DNA from: Ichthyophis bannanicus
Lineage: Eukaryota; Chordata; Amphibia; Gymnophiona; Ichthyophiidae
Direction: 5' to 3'
DNA length: 64,000 nt
Assembly: GCA_033557465.1 (NCBI GenBank)
Contig: CM066033.1
Span: 903,366,808 to 903,430,807 of the forward strand
Shown: positions 1 to 10,511 of the stretch, in pieces
How the letters are laid out: each line of letters starts with the position of its first letter
Position numbering within the stretch: the first letter of the stretch is position 1
Position numbers and translations under genes: made by a program
Notes under the pieces: model-generated
What the model was told of the DNA's origin: nothing
Databases searched by the model: none
What the model saw: the letters and a program-made list of their open reading frames with translations, nothing else

Positions 1-494
1 TGAATCGCTCAACACCAGTGCCGATGCCGGGGTATCGGTACCGCTCAAAGCGGATGCCACCACCAAGCATGGCTCAGGTATGTTCTGTGAGGGGTGAGCC
101 CCAGGAACAACCTGAAACCCCTGATAGGCTTTGGAGGCCAAAGACTCCCGCCGGGGTTTTGAAGCCAATGGACCCTTGAGGGCAAGGCCGGAGCCGTCAT
201 CATGCTGTGCATGAGACGTACCACTCAAGGGTTGGCTAGTCTTAACAGACTGTTTGTGGGTTACCTGGATCTTGTGGAGAAGAAGAAATAGTCGGTGCCC
301 TGACACTGGAAGGGAACTTGGTATCAAGGGGAACTCGAAATGGAAAATCTCTTCTCACAATATTGTAGCCTAATGGCTCCGGAGGAAAATGGTCAGGACC
401 CAAACAGGTTAGACACCAGTTCTTGGGAGTCTAAAAACAAAACTGTACCGCCACAGCTTAGACACTTCTTAGGAAAAGAAGGCGGCGGCTCCAT
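1..494 (-). pseudogene. DIRS gag-like ORF1, N-terminal part (D0)
   Basis: The minus-strand frame starts at the ATG at 494 and encodes a short N-terminus with a CxxCGG motif, the first half of the zinc-finger-like cysteine module that opens every DIRS ORF1 here (CxxCGG...CxxCLGxD). The second CxxC half is lost, and the frame closes near 393. Further homologous sequence continues to the window edge in other frames. DIRS ORF1 is thought to be a gag-like nucleic-acid-binding protein. The copy looks degenerate and is also cut by the window boundary. Confidence 0.6.
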
Positions 495-852
495 GATGGA
501 GAGGCCTAGAAGGCCCAAAAAGTTTAAGACAGAAACTGAGGGAAAAAAATTCCCTGATTTTAAGAAAAAGAAAAAAACACCGGTGATACCGGTGGAGTCG
601 GGGAGACAGCCGCGACCACAAGAAAACAAAGAATTAAAGAAAATTTTTTTGCGGTGACAGGAGGACGTCCTGCCGGCTCCGTGGAAAAACGAAAACTGAG
701 GAGAGACAGTTGGAAAGGCGGGAAGGCAGCACGCAGGCGCTGAGGGATGCTCCCAAAAGCTTTCTGATTGGACGCTGGGGAGCGTTCCCGCGCAGGCTCC
801 GTCAGTGCCGACGTACCCATGTGAAGACTCATTCCTGCTTGTTCCTGGAGAT
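1..852 (-). mobile_element. DIRS derivative D0, 5' end only (enters from left edge)
   Basis: This is the 5' portion, on the minus strand, of a DIRS-type tyrosine-recombinase retrotransposon that continues beyond the left edge. The right end (about 660-852) matches the terminal repeats of D1 (5700-5936) and D2 (24240-24444). All three contain a stretch reading as a poor-coding leader followed by a conserved terminus ending in gttcctggaga. Inside lies the start of the gag-like ORF1. The right end directly abuts part of the internal complementary region of D1, which suggests that D0 inserted into D1 there. Assignment to DIRS rests on the terminus and gag homology to element B, which carries the diagnostic enzymes. 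Confidence 0.75.
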
Positions 853-891
853 AGCACAGATCTCCAGGAACAAGCAGGAATGAGTCTTCAC
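821..891. repeat. Perfect 32-bp inverted repeat with 7-bp spacer at the D0/D1 junction
   Basis: Bases 821-852 are the exact reverse complement of 860-891, separated by the spacer agcacag. The left arm is the 5' terminus of D0. The right arm is the half of the D1 internal complementary region that matches a DIRS 5' terminus. The structure could form a cruciform in DNA or a long hairpin in RNA. Confidence 0.95.
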
Positions 892-1739
892 ATATGGGGA
901 CTCCCAAGCTGAGATGCCTGGAGTCCGAGCATGGCATGGTTGGAACATGCTATCCCCCACAACACCAGGCATCCTGAGGATGGAGAGTAGGAGTTGAAGA
1001 AGGAAGATGCTGTGGAACAGCTAACCTAGCACAGGACTGCAGGAAAGGAGTCCATGTGTGGATAATGATTGTTATCAATGATATTGCAAAGAATATTGCA
1101 ATATGGACCTCCGCCAACAGGATTTCATAGAAGTATGGAGGTTCATGGATCTACTGGGAAGCCAGTAGAGGAACCGTGAAGAGGACCTCACTGAAAAGTG
1201 GAGGTAATAAACCTGTAGGAAAAACAGAGGAGGTCAGAATCCTGAAAGGTAACAGGTACCCCTGGTAGAAAAAACTGGGGTAGTACAAAAACGGTGGGCC
1301 TTCAGCGAAAGCTGTATGGTAAAAACCAAACTCTTTTGGCGGCAGAGTATCTCACTCTTGGGAGCAAAAAGAGAAAGGCTAACCGATTTGGACAAACAAG
1401 CACAGTCCTTGTGGGGAGAGAGGGTATGGGAACCCCTTGTATCCCAGGGTGAAGACAAATGCCTGAGGCGTTAAGCCTGTGAGTAACTGATCCACAATAT
1501 CTCTCCTAACTGGGGTAAGCTAGGAGAGATATTAGGTACGGAGAGCTTCAGAGGTACCTAAACCTGTTAGGTTATGGTATAAGAATTGTTGACTACCACA
1601 GGAGTGGTTGTGTGTGTAGAATCCCAAACCTGCTGAATAGCAGAGGTATGGGCAAAATCCCTCTGTCAGAAACAGATAGCTATATGAGCATAGATAGTGA
1701 GATAGATAAGTATGTGGAGACAGATCTATCTATAATAAA

Positions 1740-1830
1740 ATATCTCATCAGATACATTATATATATATATATAGATATAGATATAGATAGATAGATATAT
1801 GAATAATATATAAGAATATATCTATAGTGA
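1740..1830. repeat. AT-rich TA/GATA simple repeat
   Basis: A run of ta dinucleotides (1757-1771) passes into tagata and gata units. It lies inside D1. The homologous place in D2 is where the L2 LINE inserted (5967 and 8281). Confidence 0.9.
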
Positions 1831-3275
1831 TATATGGAAGGGCATAAAATACACACAAAGATAAATATGAATATGTAGGCCGAAATATGGGTGTCTGTAT
1901 TTAAAGAGACAGATATATGCCTACAGCATGGAATTCACATAGAACATGTGGAGAGGAAAGATTCATCTAATAACAAGGAGGTGCAACCTACTTGAGAAGA
2001 TATATAGAGAATCTATTCCCCTTGGTTATGATCCGCAAGGATGCTAGCTAGGAAAATTACCAGGATGGTCATATGAAAACAGAGGATGATATCAATCTGT
2101 AGCCAGCAAGTCCTTAGTCGTCCAAGACTCTAGCATGGTAAGTAGACAGAAGACAGATAAGGATGAGGTATCATGTTGACCTGCTGAAGGGCAAAAAGTA
2201 TGATACGTTCTTACCATGAGGACGAGCTGCAAGGAGAAAGAGCATATCCCCGATTGGGAATGCTATGGACCAAAGCAGGGAATTGGCAACTCCTTAAGCC
2301 CTTAGGTAAGAGAAGGCCTATGTCCTTTATGGCAAAAGGAGATGGTAAAAGAAGGGAGAACCTTCTAGTCATGGGAGACATGACTGAAAAGCCTTTTCTA
2401 ACCATCTAAGATAGCTGTTGGAGAAAAAAAACCCATGCTCTCTAGCAAGGGCCCATAGTGGAAAGCTTCTCTGTAGAATTGCAGAGAGCATGATGCAGGA
2501 GAATGAGGAGATAGAACTGGCTGCTAGAGAGCTAGTATCTCTGCCAACTATGCTGCCAAACCCAGGAGAGTGGAGATGGCAGAAATAGAAGACCATCTAG
2601 AAAGCTTGTAGTGAGATAATCTCCAAGATAGATGGAAGCACTGACTTGGAGCCACTACTAAGACTAGACAGAATGTTAGTGGAGGACAAATCTGGTTGTT
2701 TGTGGACAAGAACCAGTGGTCGAAACATTAAGGCTCCTGCATAGGCAGCTGCTAGCAAGATAGCAGAAAGAATCTTACTGTTGAAAAACAGAAAGAACAG
2801 ACAGGAGTAGAAACTCTGGACATGTCTGATAAGCTGCCCCAAAGTAAGATGGAAACAGAGGAGGTAACTCAGAGAGGAAAACTCCACACTGGAAAGTGAG
2901 AAAACTAGAGAGGCTGAAGAAAAAAGCCCTCCGTAATTAATTCCGCTCTTACAGAGGAAAAAGCTTGGTAAGAGGGTGAAGAGAATAGAGCTGAAGAAGA
3001 CTTACCAAGTAGTAAGTCTATAGAAAGGAAAAATACATGCTGGCACAGGAACTACCATTTAATAGTGGTCAGACCTCTTTCCTTAGCAGGAAAAGAGGAG
3101 AAATCTGTGACCTATAGGCATAAACATCCTGACAGCTCATAGAAATATAGAAAAAATGGATGTCTTTTGGAAAGAGATCCATGTGTAGGGGTTAGAATGA
3201 AGCAGTGGATTGCCTCTATTGAGAAGAAGCAACTGTAGATTCTAACCCCAAGAGTCACAAGCATTTGATGACTGA

Positions 3276-5545
3276 TCAGAAACCCTGCAGAGGCCGGGTT
3301 TGCTGAGCCTGGTGAAAAGTTGAATTCTTCAGACCAGGACGATGGCTTCCCTGTAGGGGAACATCTGTATGATGGGCAAGTGAGGAATAAAACCTTCTTC
3401 TCCTGTGGGAAGAAAGTTTGGTAGGACATTTCCTACTTACTGGGACAGAAGAAGGTGTAGAAGAACCCTTAGGAACAGGTAAATCAGTGGACAACTGAGT
3501 AACCTGACGTAAAGACTCCTTGTTGAAAAGATTTTCTCCAGTGCAAGGAGTATGTCCCAGTCGTCGTCGTTCCCACTTGGGCAAAGCTGAAGCTTGGAGC
3601 CAGGCTCTATGTCGTGCCCCTATAGCTATAGCAGAAGTCCTGCTAACAGACTCAAAAGAGTCTAGGGAAGCACGAGAAAGAAACCAAGAGATATTCTGGA
3701 TATGCTTAAGCAGTGAGGAATAGTCTGTACTCCTGGAAACTGGAAGGAAAGGAGTCAAAAGATGTAATTGCTTTGTGACCTCCTCAAGAGAAAGACTCAT
3801 ATAAAATATATATGAGAGAATTCTTGCAGAAAGCATAGATGTCTGGAAGGTTTGACGTCCAAAGGCATCTAGTGTCTTAGACTCACGACCTGGCGGATAA
3901 GAAGAGTGCTTTTTCTTACTCTTTATCTGCCTCATTGCTGATTCCACTACTATGGAATGATGAGGAAGTTGAGTCTTTTGGAACCCAGGAGAGGGGGGCA
4001 CCTGATATAAGAGATCAGTTGCTCTGGGAGGTGGGGGTACCCTTAAAGGTGTTTCCCACATTCCTAGAAGGAGATCCTGCAAGGAATGATGCAAAGGAAG
4101 CATTATATTGTCCTTTGCTTTGGTGGAAAACAGAGCCTGGTGCAGGATCATGTCCTGGAATAGGAATGGCAAGGGATCTTGCTATATCCAGGAGGAAACT
4201 CTGAAAAGAGGGATCCCCACCAGGAATCTCGCTTGGACAGGTTAGACCTAAAGAACTAGCCTGAGCACCCACAGAGTTATCCAGAGATATAGAAATAGAA
4301 GATCCTGCAGGGTGCAGTGTGGAATGTTTAAGGGATGGTTGCTTGGACTGGTTGTCAGGAACAGCAACCGTCCTTACCACATTGTCCATGCCAGGTATCG
4401 ACTCCAAGTTTGGTATAGAATGGAGCGATGCTGTTGTAAAAAGCATGGTAGGAGTTTGCCACGATGCTACTGTGGATACCGGTACTGAAGTCAATACCGG
4501 CACCGATGTCGGAGTCGGGCTCGACAAAGACATCGGAGTAGTCATCAGCGATACTTCAATCGGTACCGAGGGAACCGAAAACCTCCGGCTGCTATCCTTG
4601 GTACCGAGCCACCGGTATTGATCGGTGTCGGTACCAAAATCTATTGGTACCCAGTCTTCCAGACTAGAAATGGATTCCAAACTCGGCATCGAGGGTAAGG
4701 AGCCTGAGAAGCGAAGCATGGAAGGCACCGACTGTGAGGGTAATGAAGACATCGGTACCGACTTCAGTACCGTGTCCGATAGCGGTGAATGAAGGTCTAC
4801 CAGTGGCAACTCAAGCGGCCTCAGGGGAACCGAGAGTTGCGGATCCAAGTCATTGGAACCGAGCCTTCTGTACCGCCCCGAGACGGTACCAAGGCGAGTC
4901 GGTACCCAGTCCTCCAAACTGGAGAGCGATTCCAGACTCGGCATCGAAGGAAGCGAGGCTGTCGATGCACATCTGGAGGGTACCGACGTCGGTGGCAGTA
5001 TCGGTGTTGGAACCGATAAGGGAAAGACAATCTGGGACGTATCCATCGGTCCCAAAGGCACCGAGGAGGCCAGATGACGATCCCTGGTGAGGAGTGTTTC
5101 ATCCAGCACCAGTGCCGATGCAGGGGTATCGGTACCGCTCGAAGCGGATGCCACCACCGTGCATGGCTCAGGTATGTTCTGTGGGGGGTGAACCCCAGGA
5201 ACAACCTGAAACCCCTTATCCGCTTTGGAGACCGAAGACTCCCGCTGGGGTTTTGAAGCCAGGAGGCCATCGAGGGCAAAGCCGGAGCTGTCTACATGCT
5301 GTGCATGAGACGTACCACTCGAGGACTGGCTAGTCTTAACAGGACTGTTTGTGGGTTACCTGAATCAAAGTGGAAGAAGAAGGGGACGGTGCCCCGAAAT
5401 TGGAGGGCAACCGTGTATCGAGGAATTCTCGATGTTGAAGATGTCTTCTCACCAAACTGTTGTCAGGACCCAAACAGGTTAGACACCGACTTCGAGGGTC
5501 TAAACATAAAGTTGCACCGCCACAAACTGAACATTTCGTGGCCAT
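3276..5545 (-). pseudogene. DIRS gag-like ORF1 of D1, with internal repeats
   Basis: The frame starts at the ATG at 5545 and opens with the CxxCGG...CxxCLGPD zinc-finger-like module, followed by basic and Ser/Pro-rich sequence. A middle region (about 4950-4380) holds three copies of a block containing PSMPSLES.SSLEDWVP. The C-terminal region (4172-3276) carries the conserved LLGMWETPL, GFQKTQLPHHS, VVESAM, PPGRES..LDAFGRQ and AIAIGARHRAWLQAS motifs, then a basic tail. The frame shifts between 5336 and 5279, near 5157-4821 and near 4172-4015, so the copy is broken. The LAP2-alpha-specific domain of mammals is known to derive from a DIRS ORF1. The C-terminal block here is the same kind of sequence. 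A structural gag role is inferred. Confidence 0.75.
4380..4960 (-). repeat. Roughly 255-270 bp coding repeats inside gag of D1
   Basis: Three diverged copies of a block begin near 4390, 4660 and 4915 on the plus strand (shared words ggtacccagtc.tccagact, gattccaaactcggcatcga). They are translated on the minus strand as SLPSMPSLES.SSLEDWVP, with a weaker third copy ending SIPNLESIPGMDNVV. The spacing is about 272 and 255 bp. The same expansion is present in D2 but not in D3 or B. Confidence 0.75.
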
Positions 5546-5966
5546 GAAGGAAAAATAGGGGAAGCCTGAAAGGCCTAAGACCCCATGACACTATGAAGAA
5601 AAAATATTCCGTTGAAAAGGAAAATCTTACAAGAAAGAAAAGAAAAACACCGGCGGTACCGGTGGCGTCGGGAAGACAGCCGCGACCACAAGAAAACTAA
5701 AAATAAAAAATAAGAATTTTCTGCGGTGACAGGAGGACGTCCTGCCAGCTCCGCAGAAAAACGAAAAACTGAGGAGAGACGGTTGGAAAGGCGGGAGGGC
5801 AGAATGCAGGCGCTGAGGGATGCTCCCAAAAGCTTTCTGATTGGACGCTGGGGAGCGTTCCCGCGCAGGCTTCGTCGGTACCGACGTACCCATATGTGAA
5901 GACTCATTCCTGCTTGTTCCTGGAGATATGCAGAATACATATCTACCGACAGTAAAATATCTGACA

Positions 5967-5975
5967 GATTATATA
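5967..5975. repeat. Target-site duplication of L2 LINE, left copy
   Basis: The sequence gattatata at 5967-5975 recurs at 8281-8289 on the other side of the L2 insertion. The site lies in an AT-rich simple repeat of D2, so slippage could also give part of the match. Confidence 0.6.
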
Positions 5976-8280
5976 TATTTATTTATTTATTTATTTATTT
6001 AAAGTCTCTTTTATACCGCGCTATTCAGCATCAGTGCGGTTTACAATAAACAACGAACATACACATTTCCAATAGTACTTTGTGTTTACATATGAACAGG
6101 AGAACAACTTGGCTAACAGGGTAACTATATACAATAACAATATATACAATTTACAGGCTGGTCATGTGTTCTTATGGTTTCAGACAGAGGAGATTTGTGA
6201 GGTCTCGGTAATTGGTGCTGAGCTTTCATTGGTTTCTGGGTAATGTAGGAGGAAAGAGGTAGTGTTTCACAGCCTTCCTGAATTGGAATATGTCTGGGAT
6301 TGTTCGGATGTTGTGAGGGAGGCTGTTCCAGATCATTGGTGCATAAAGTTTGAATGCCCTGCTGGATGTTGACTTGGTGCATTGAGTCATTGATCTTGGG
6401 ACTATCAAGGTGTTTTGTGCTACTGACCTTCTGTCCTATTGTGGGGTGTCTTCTGGACTATCTCTGATAGTGATGTTGACGAGAGGACCGTGGGTGGCGT
6501 TGAAGGTGCGGAGCAAGGTCTTGAATGTAATCCTACCTTGAATCGGGAGCCAGTGGAGCTGTTTCATAATGGGTGTGACATGGTCTTTCCTGGATGCTCC
6601 GTGTAGTACTCTTGCTGCGGTGTTCATTGCCATTTGCAGTGGGTTCAGAGTGGTTTGGGGGAGTCCTTGCAGTATTGCATTCGCATAACGAAATGCGGAA
6701 TTATTAGTGCTTGAAAGATGGTCCTGAAATCGTCAGGCTGCAGCAGCGATCGTAGGTATCTGAGGGATCTGATTTTATGGTATACTGCCCTTACAGTGTT
6801 ACTTATATGCGCCTGCATATTTAGGTTCTGGTCTAGTGTGACGCCAAGGTATCTGATCGCGGATTTGATCTGGAGGTCAGCTTCCTTCACCTTTAGTACT
6901 GTAGGCGCAGTGAAGTTACGATTTCTTGTAATGAACATGACCTCCGTCTTTTGTGTTGAATCCGGAGGTTTTGAGATTGTAGCCAGTTGGATATTTCATT
7001 TATGCAGCATGTTATGGTGAGAGGTCTGGGTTTTCTGTTGCAAAAGGCATGTATAATAGCACGTCATCTGCGTATATCATGCAGTTCACGTTGAAGGACC
7101 GGATAAGGTTGCAGAGAGGTTGCATGTATATATTGAACAGCAAGGCAGAGAGGGAGGATCCTTGTGGGACACCTTGGCTTTGGTGGAATGGTTCTGAAGA
7201 TGTGTCTTTGGATCGAACCTGCTGCCATCTGTCAGAGAGGTAGGACCTGCACCACTCGAGCGCTTTACGGGAGATTCCTTTTTCTTTGAGGCGTTCTAAG
7301 AGGCGTTCATGGTTCACGGAATCAAACGCCGCCGCGATGTCAAGGAAGACAAGGACAAAGCCTTGGCGGGTATTGTTGATGCCTGATATTATGCTGCTGA
7401 AGAGTGTGGTAAGAAGGGTCTCAACCCCGTGTGCTTCTCTGAATCCGTGTTGGCATGGATCCAGTGGTGCATTGGAGTCAATGTGGTCTTGTATTTGTCT
7501 CTGAACTTCCTTTTCCATTATTTTTGCTAGCATCGGTATGCTTGCTATAGGTCTGTAGGATTCCGGTTTCTGTTGGTCGAGTTTGTTGTTTTTTAGTAGA
7601 GGTCTTATTGATGTGTGTTTGAGGGTGCGTGGGAAATAAAATGTTTTTAAAGATTGTTGCATGAGTCTGTCTATGATGGGACTGAGGTCTGTTCGTAGTT
7701 CTTTGATCCAGAATGCTGGGCATGGATCAGATTGTGCTGTAGTCGTGTTGATAGCTGCTATGGTGTTTTCGATGCATTGTTTGGATGGGGTCATGAAGGT
7801 AGTGAGTGATGTTTGGTTGTAAGGCTGAAGGCTAGTATTGGACGCAGAGTTGTTGTTTATCTGACATAGTTTGGTTTGTAGATAGTCTGCATATATTTGA
7901 GGATGGATTCCATTTGCTTGTTCTGATGCAGGTTCTGTTGTAAGTCGCTTAACAAGGGCAAACAGGTCACGAGGTTTGTGAGGGATCTCTTTAAGGTGTC
8001 AGCGTGGTAACGTTTCATGGTTTCAGTTACTGCGGTACGGTGCGCTGTGAGCTGTAGGTTGTATGCACTTTGGTCTACTTCTGAGCTGTGAGCGGCGCCA
8101 TCGTCTCTCAAGTTTTCTTAGTGTCGCGAGTGAGGCTTTCAGCTCAGTAGAGTACCATGTTGCTGTGTGTCGTTTCCCTTGAGGTCTGTTTATTGCTGGG
8201 CGAACAGCTATTGAGCTGAGTATCTCATTCCAGCTGGAGACTAGTTCGTCTGGGTTGTGTGCTGTTGAGGTTATTAGTGG
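5976..8280 (-). mobile_element. 5'-truncated L2-type LINE (Jockey superfamily)
   Basis: A minus-strand non-LTR retrotransposon. The 3' end is at low coordinates: an AAATAAATAAA-type tail (complement of tttatttattt at 5978-6000), preceded by a short UTR with the accgc..gcggtttacaataaa block common to L2-like tails here. The coding part covers RT and the C-terminal region, and the endonuclease is missing, so the copy is 5' truncated. Flanking gattatata copies suggest insertion by target-primed reverse transcription. The related copy at 30064-32941 is longer. Confidence 0.85.
6125..8111 (-). pseudogene. L2 LINE ORF2 fragment: reverse transcriptase and C-terminus
   Basis: The best-preserved part is 7794-7012 (260 codons). 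It contains DPCPAFWIK, SYRPIASIPMLAKIMEK, HGFREAHGVETLL, FLDIAAAFDSVNHE, GVPQGSSLSALLFNIYM and the catalytic YADD box near 7060-7085. Downstream, in shifted frames, 6938-6645 reads KVKEADLQIKSAIRYLGVTLDQNLNMQAHIS-type sequence, and 6633-6125 carries LHWLPIQGRI. These motifs are those of L2/CR1-group RT. Frame changes between 7012 and 6938 and at 6645 and 6436 make it non-functional. Upstream, 8111-7857 holds the weakly conserved linker before RT. Confidence 0.85.
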
Positions 8281-8695
8281 GATTATATAACAGATAGATA
8301 GATAAGAATATATCTATAGTGTGATATGAAGGGCATAAAATACACATAAATGATAGACATAGACATCTGTAAGATGTATGCTATAGATATGAATATATAG
8401 GCCTCTATATGGGTGTCTGCAATGAAGCAGACAGAGATATGCCTACAAAAACAGTATTCACATAGGAAATGTGGAGAGGAAAGATTCATCTAATAACAAG
8501 AAGGTGGAACCTACTTGAGAAGATATATAGAGAATCTATTCCCACTGGTTATGAGCTACTGGGATGCTAGCTAGTGGACTAACCAGGATGGTACGTGAAA
8601 AGCAGAGGATGATATCAGTCTGCAGCCAGCAAGTCCCGAGTATTCTAGAACTCTAGCATGGTAAGTGAACAGAAGACGCATAAAAATGAGATACC
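8281..8695 (-). mobile_element. D2 interior segment between the L2 and L1 insertions
   Basis: This matches the D1 interior at about 1785-2180 (shared gtggagaggaaagattcatc, gatgatatcagtctg, actctagcatggtaag). No coding potential was recognised. Bases 8680-8695 are the left copy of the L1 target-site duplication. Confidence 0.75.
8680..8695. repeat. Target-site duplication of the L1 element, left copy
   Basis: The 16-bp sequence ataaaaatgagatacc is found here and again at 14703-14718, exactly flanking the L1 element. The matching place in D1 (about 2160-2175) has a single related sequence. Confidence 0.9.
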
Positions 8696-8857
8696 GAGAG
8701 GTCACGTGACACATGAGCAAGTGAGGACATCTTTTCACTTGCTCCGGGGCCGCCTCGGCATAATTGGTATAAAATCGGTGTGTTAAGCTCCGGCGACCGG
8801 TGCTGGTGATCCCTGCCCTAACACAGTTTCCTTCTTTCACTGCTGTTTGGTGTTTCG

Positions 8858-9727
8858 GATGCCACCCCCAGTTCGGAAGGAAAAAGGAGAAAGAGAAGGC
8901 GCCAAAGCTACGGGCCTCAACAACGGCGGCGATTGCAGCCCTCGTCGCCGGGTACGGAGAGTGGGGACTCGGCGTCAGAGGATCTAGCGAGGGAGGTGGC
9001 CCGCCACTTGGACCCCAAATTGGACCAGATTCTCTCCAAGCTGGAGGGTGATGGGGGAGACGTTGGCAGCGCAAGGTCAGAGAATTGAGGAGCTGGAAAA
9101 CCGCGTGTCTGCCATTGAAGACGATGAGGGGCGGCAGGACAGAGTACATGCAGATACACGTGCACAGCTTGCGGCCTTGCAGAGTAAACTGGACGATTTG
9201 GAAAATCGTTCTCGTCGGAACAACATCCGTTGGTGGGCATCCCGGAGACAACGACAGACCAACAACTTCTGCCGCTAATTGAGAAGTGGCTCCCGGAAGA
9301 GCTGGGATTACCTACCTTGGTCGGCGACCTTAAGGTTAGAGCGTGCCCACCGGATTGGACCAAGATGGAGAATCGATCAAGGCCCCGAGTGGTGATCGCC
9401 CGGATACTAAATTTCGCCCATAAAGAGCGGCTCTTACGAGCATATCGGCAGCACGAGGGACTCTTGTTACATAATACCAAACTACTCCTGTTCCAAGATT
9501 ATTCAACAGTGGTGTCGGCGAAGCGCAAGGAATTCTCTCCTGTCTGCATGGCCCTCTTCCAGAAGAAGATTAGATTCACCCTGGCCTTCCCGGCAACGCT
9601 CCGAGTCCACCATCTGGGGAAAAGCTTGGTCTTTGAATCTGCGGGAGTGGCCAAGGCCTATTTGGAAAAATTGAATAAGGACCCAACTGCACGAGCTGAC
9701 GAGGGGGCCGGGACCTCTGCGTTTTGA
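8858..9727 (+). pseudogene. L1 ORF1 (coiled-coil RNA chaperone), frameshifted
   Basis: ORF1 of L1 is a trimeric RNA-binding protein that packages its own transcript. The N-terminal acidic stretch (SGDSASEDLAREVARHLDPK) is in one frame before 9050. The coiled coil (GQRIEELENRVSAIEDD, LAALQSKLDDLENRSRRNNI) lies at about 9048-9230. The RRM-like and C-terminal domains (VGIPETTTDQQ, RPRVVIARILNFAHKERLL, LFQDYSTVVSAKRKEF, VHHLGKSLVFES) occupy 9230-9727. Breaks at about 9048 and 9230 separate the three parts. The start is uncertain: an ATG at 8858 opens a short frame, and the acidic part could begin further upstream. Confidence 0.85.
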
Positions 9728-10511
9728 GTGCTGCATGGCCAGATATGAGAGAGTCTGGCTGATGTGCGGCCAAGGTGAGGCCTGCGGAGTGGGGGGTTCC
9801 ACCATATGGACATACAGATGTGGTGGTGGGGTTTGAGCTGCCTTCCCACTGACTCAGTCGGGCCTTGCGGTGTAGCTGGACTGTGTGAGCCTCGCCATGT
9901 GCTGCTATGCATTTGTATTTTGCTGAAGTGTTTTATACTAGTTGCCTTGGGGCAGTGGTTATTCTGTTGGCTCAGTATGTGGGGTATAGTTAATTTGCTG
10001 GGATGTTCTTTCTTCTCATTTCTTTTTATAAGCAAGGATGGGGGCCTGGACCACTCAATTTCTCTCTGGAAGGCGGGGGCACATTGTTGCTGAGGAGCCC
10101 GATGTCCCCGCAGTGATGTAGAATAGTCAGATTCGGAGAGGAGAACATCAGAGGGGGGGAGCTTGAGGGGGGGGGGCTCGGTCGCTGACTGTGGCACCGG
10201 TGCTGGGTGAGAGCTCGAGGTGGCCCCGCGGTGCACAGAGGTGACTTCTGCTCAGCCTTTGGCTGAGGTGGGATGTGTGATTTTAAGGGGGCTTGGGTGA
10301 AGAGGGGTGCGGGGAGAGGGGAAAAGGGGAGAGGGTGGGAGGGGGGGAGGTGGGAATAGACAAGAGAAGGCTGCCCGGGGACCTTTGGACCTCATGGTTG
10401 GCTAGAGGACGGGGGAGAGTCTTTCTCTGGGGCCGAGGCTGGGCAGTTCCTGGAGTAAATAAATGTAGTCTTACAGTGAAAGGCCATAGCCCTAAGAATA
10501 ACTTAATCAAA
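9728..10511 (+). other. Long G-rich spacer between L1 ORF1 and ORF2
   Basis: About 785 bases without recognisable coding sequence. Several guanine tracts occur (10144-10176 and 10290-10350, including gagggtgggaggggggg), so G-quadruplex formation is possible. Mammalian L1 spacers are far shorter, typically tens of bases. The spacer may be a family trait or include an older insertion. Confidence 0.7.

Larger units (their letters stand above)
860..5936 (-). mobile_element. Non-autonomous DIRS derivative D1 with gag but no RT
   Basis: Read on the minus strand, the element runs from a 5' terminal repeat (about 5700-5936) through a gag-like ORF1 (5545-3276) and a non-coding interior (about 3275-1040). 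A vestige of the recombinase 3' end follows (about 970-1030, resembling the ggatggag-gtaggagttg block of elements A and B), then half of the internal complementary region (860-900). No RT, RNase H or methyltransferase motif can be found in any frame between 900 and 3275. That stretch is AT-rich with simple repeats (1740-1830). The interior is shared with D2 (1940-2250 matches 8460-8690 and 14711-14784; 2240-3275 matches 20828-21823), so this is a repeated family, not one decayed copy. It must depend on enzymes supplied in trans. Confidence 0.75.

Noticed and set aside
393..937. Two overlapping minus-strand frames of 125-154 codons across the D0/D1 junction
   Set aside because: They read through terminal repeats and the hairpin, have no motif, and similar frames appear in every copy of the terminal repeat.
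1740..1830. TA/GATA run as a possible origin or scaffold attachment site
   Set aside because: It is a plain microsatellite inside a repeat, with no further support.
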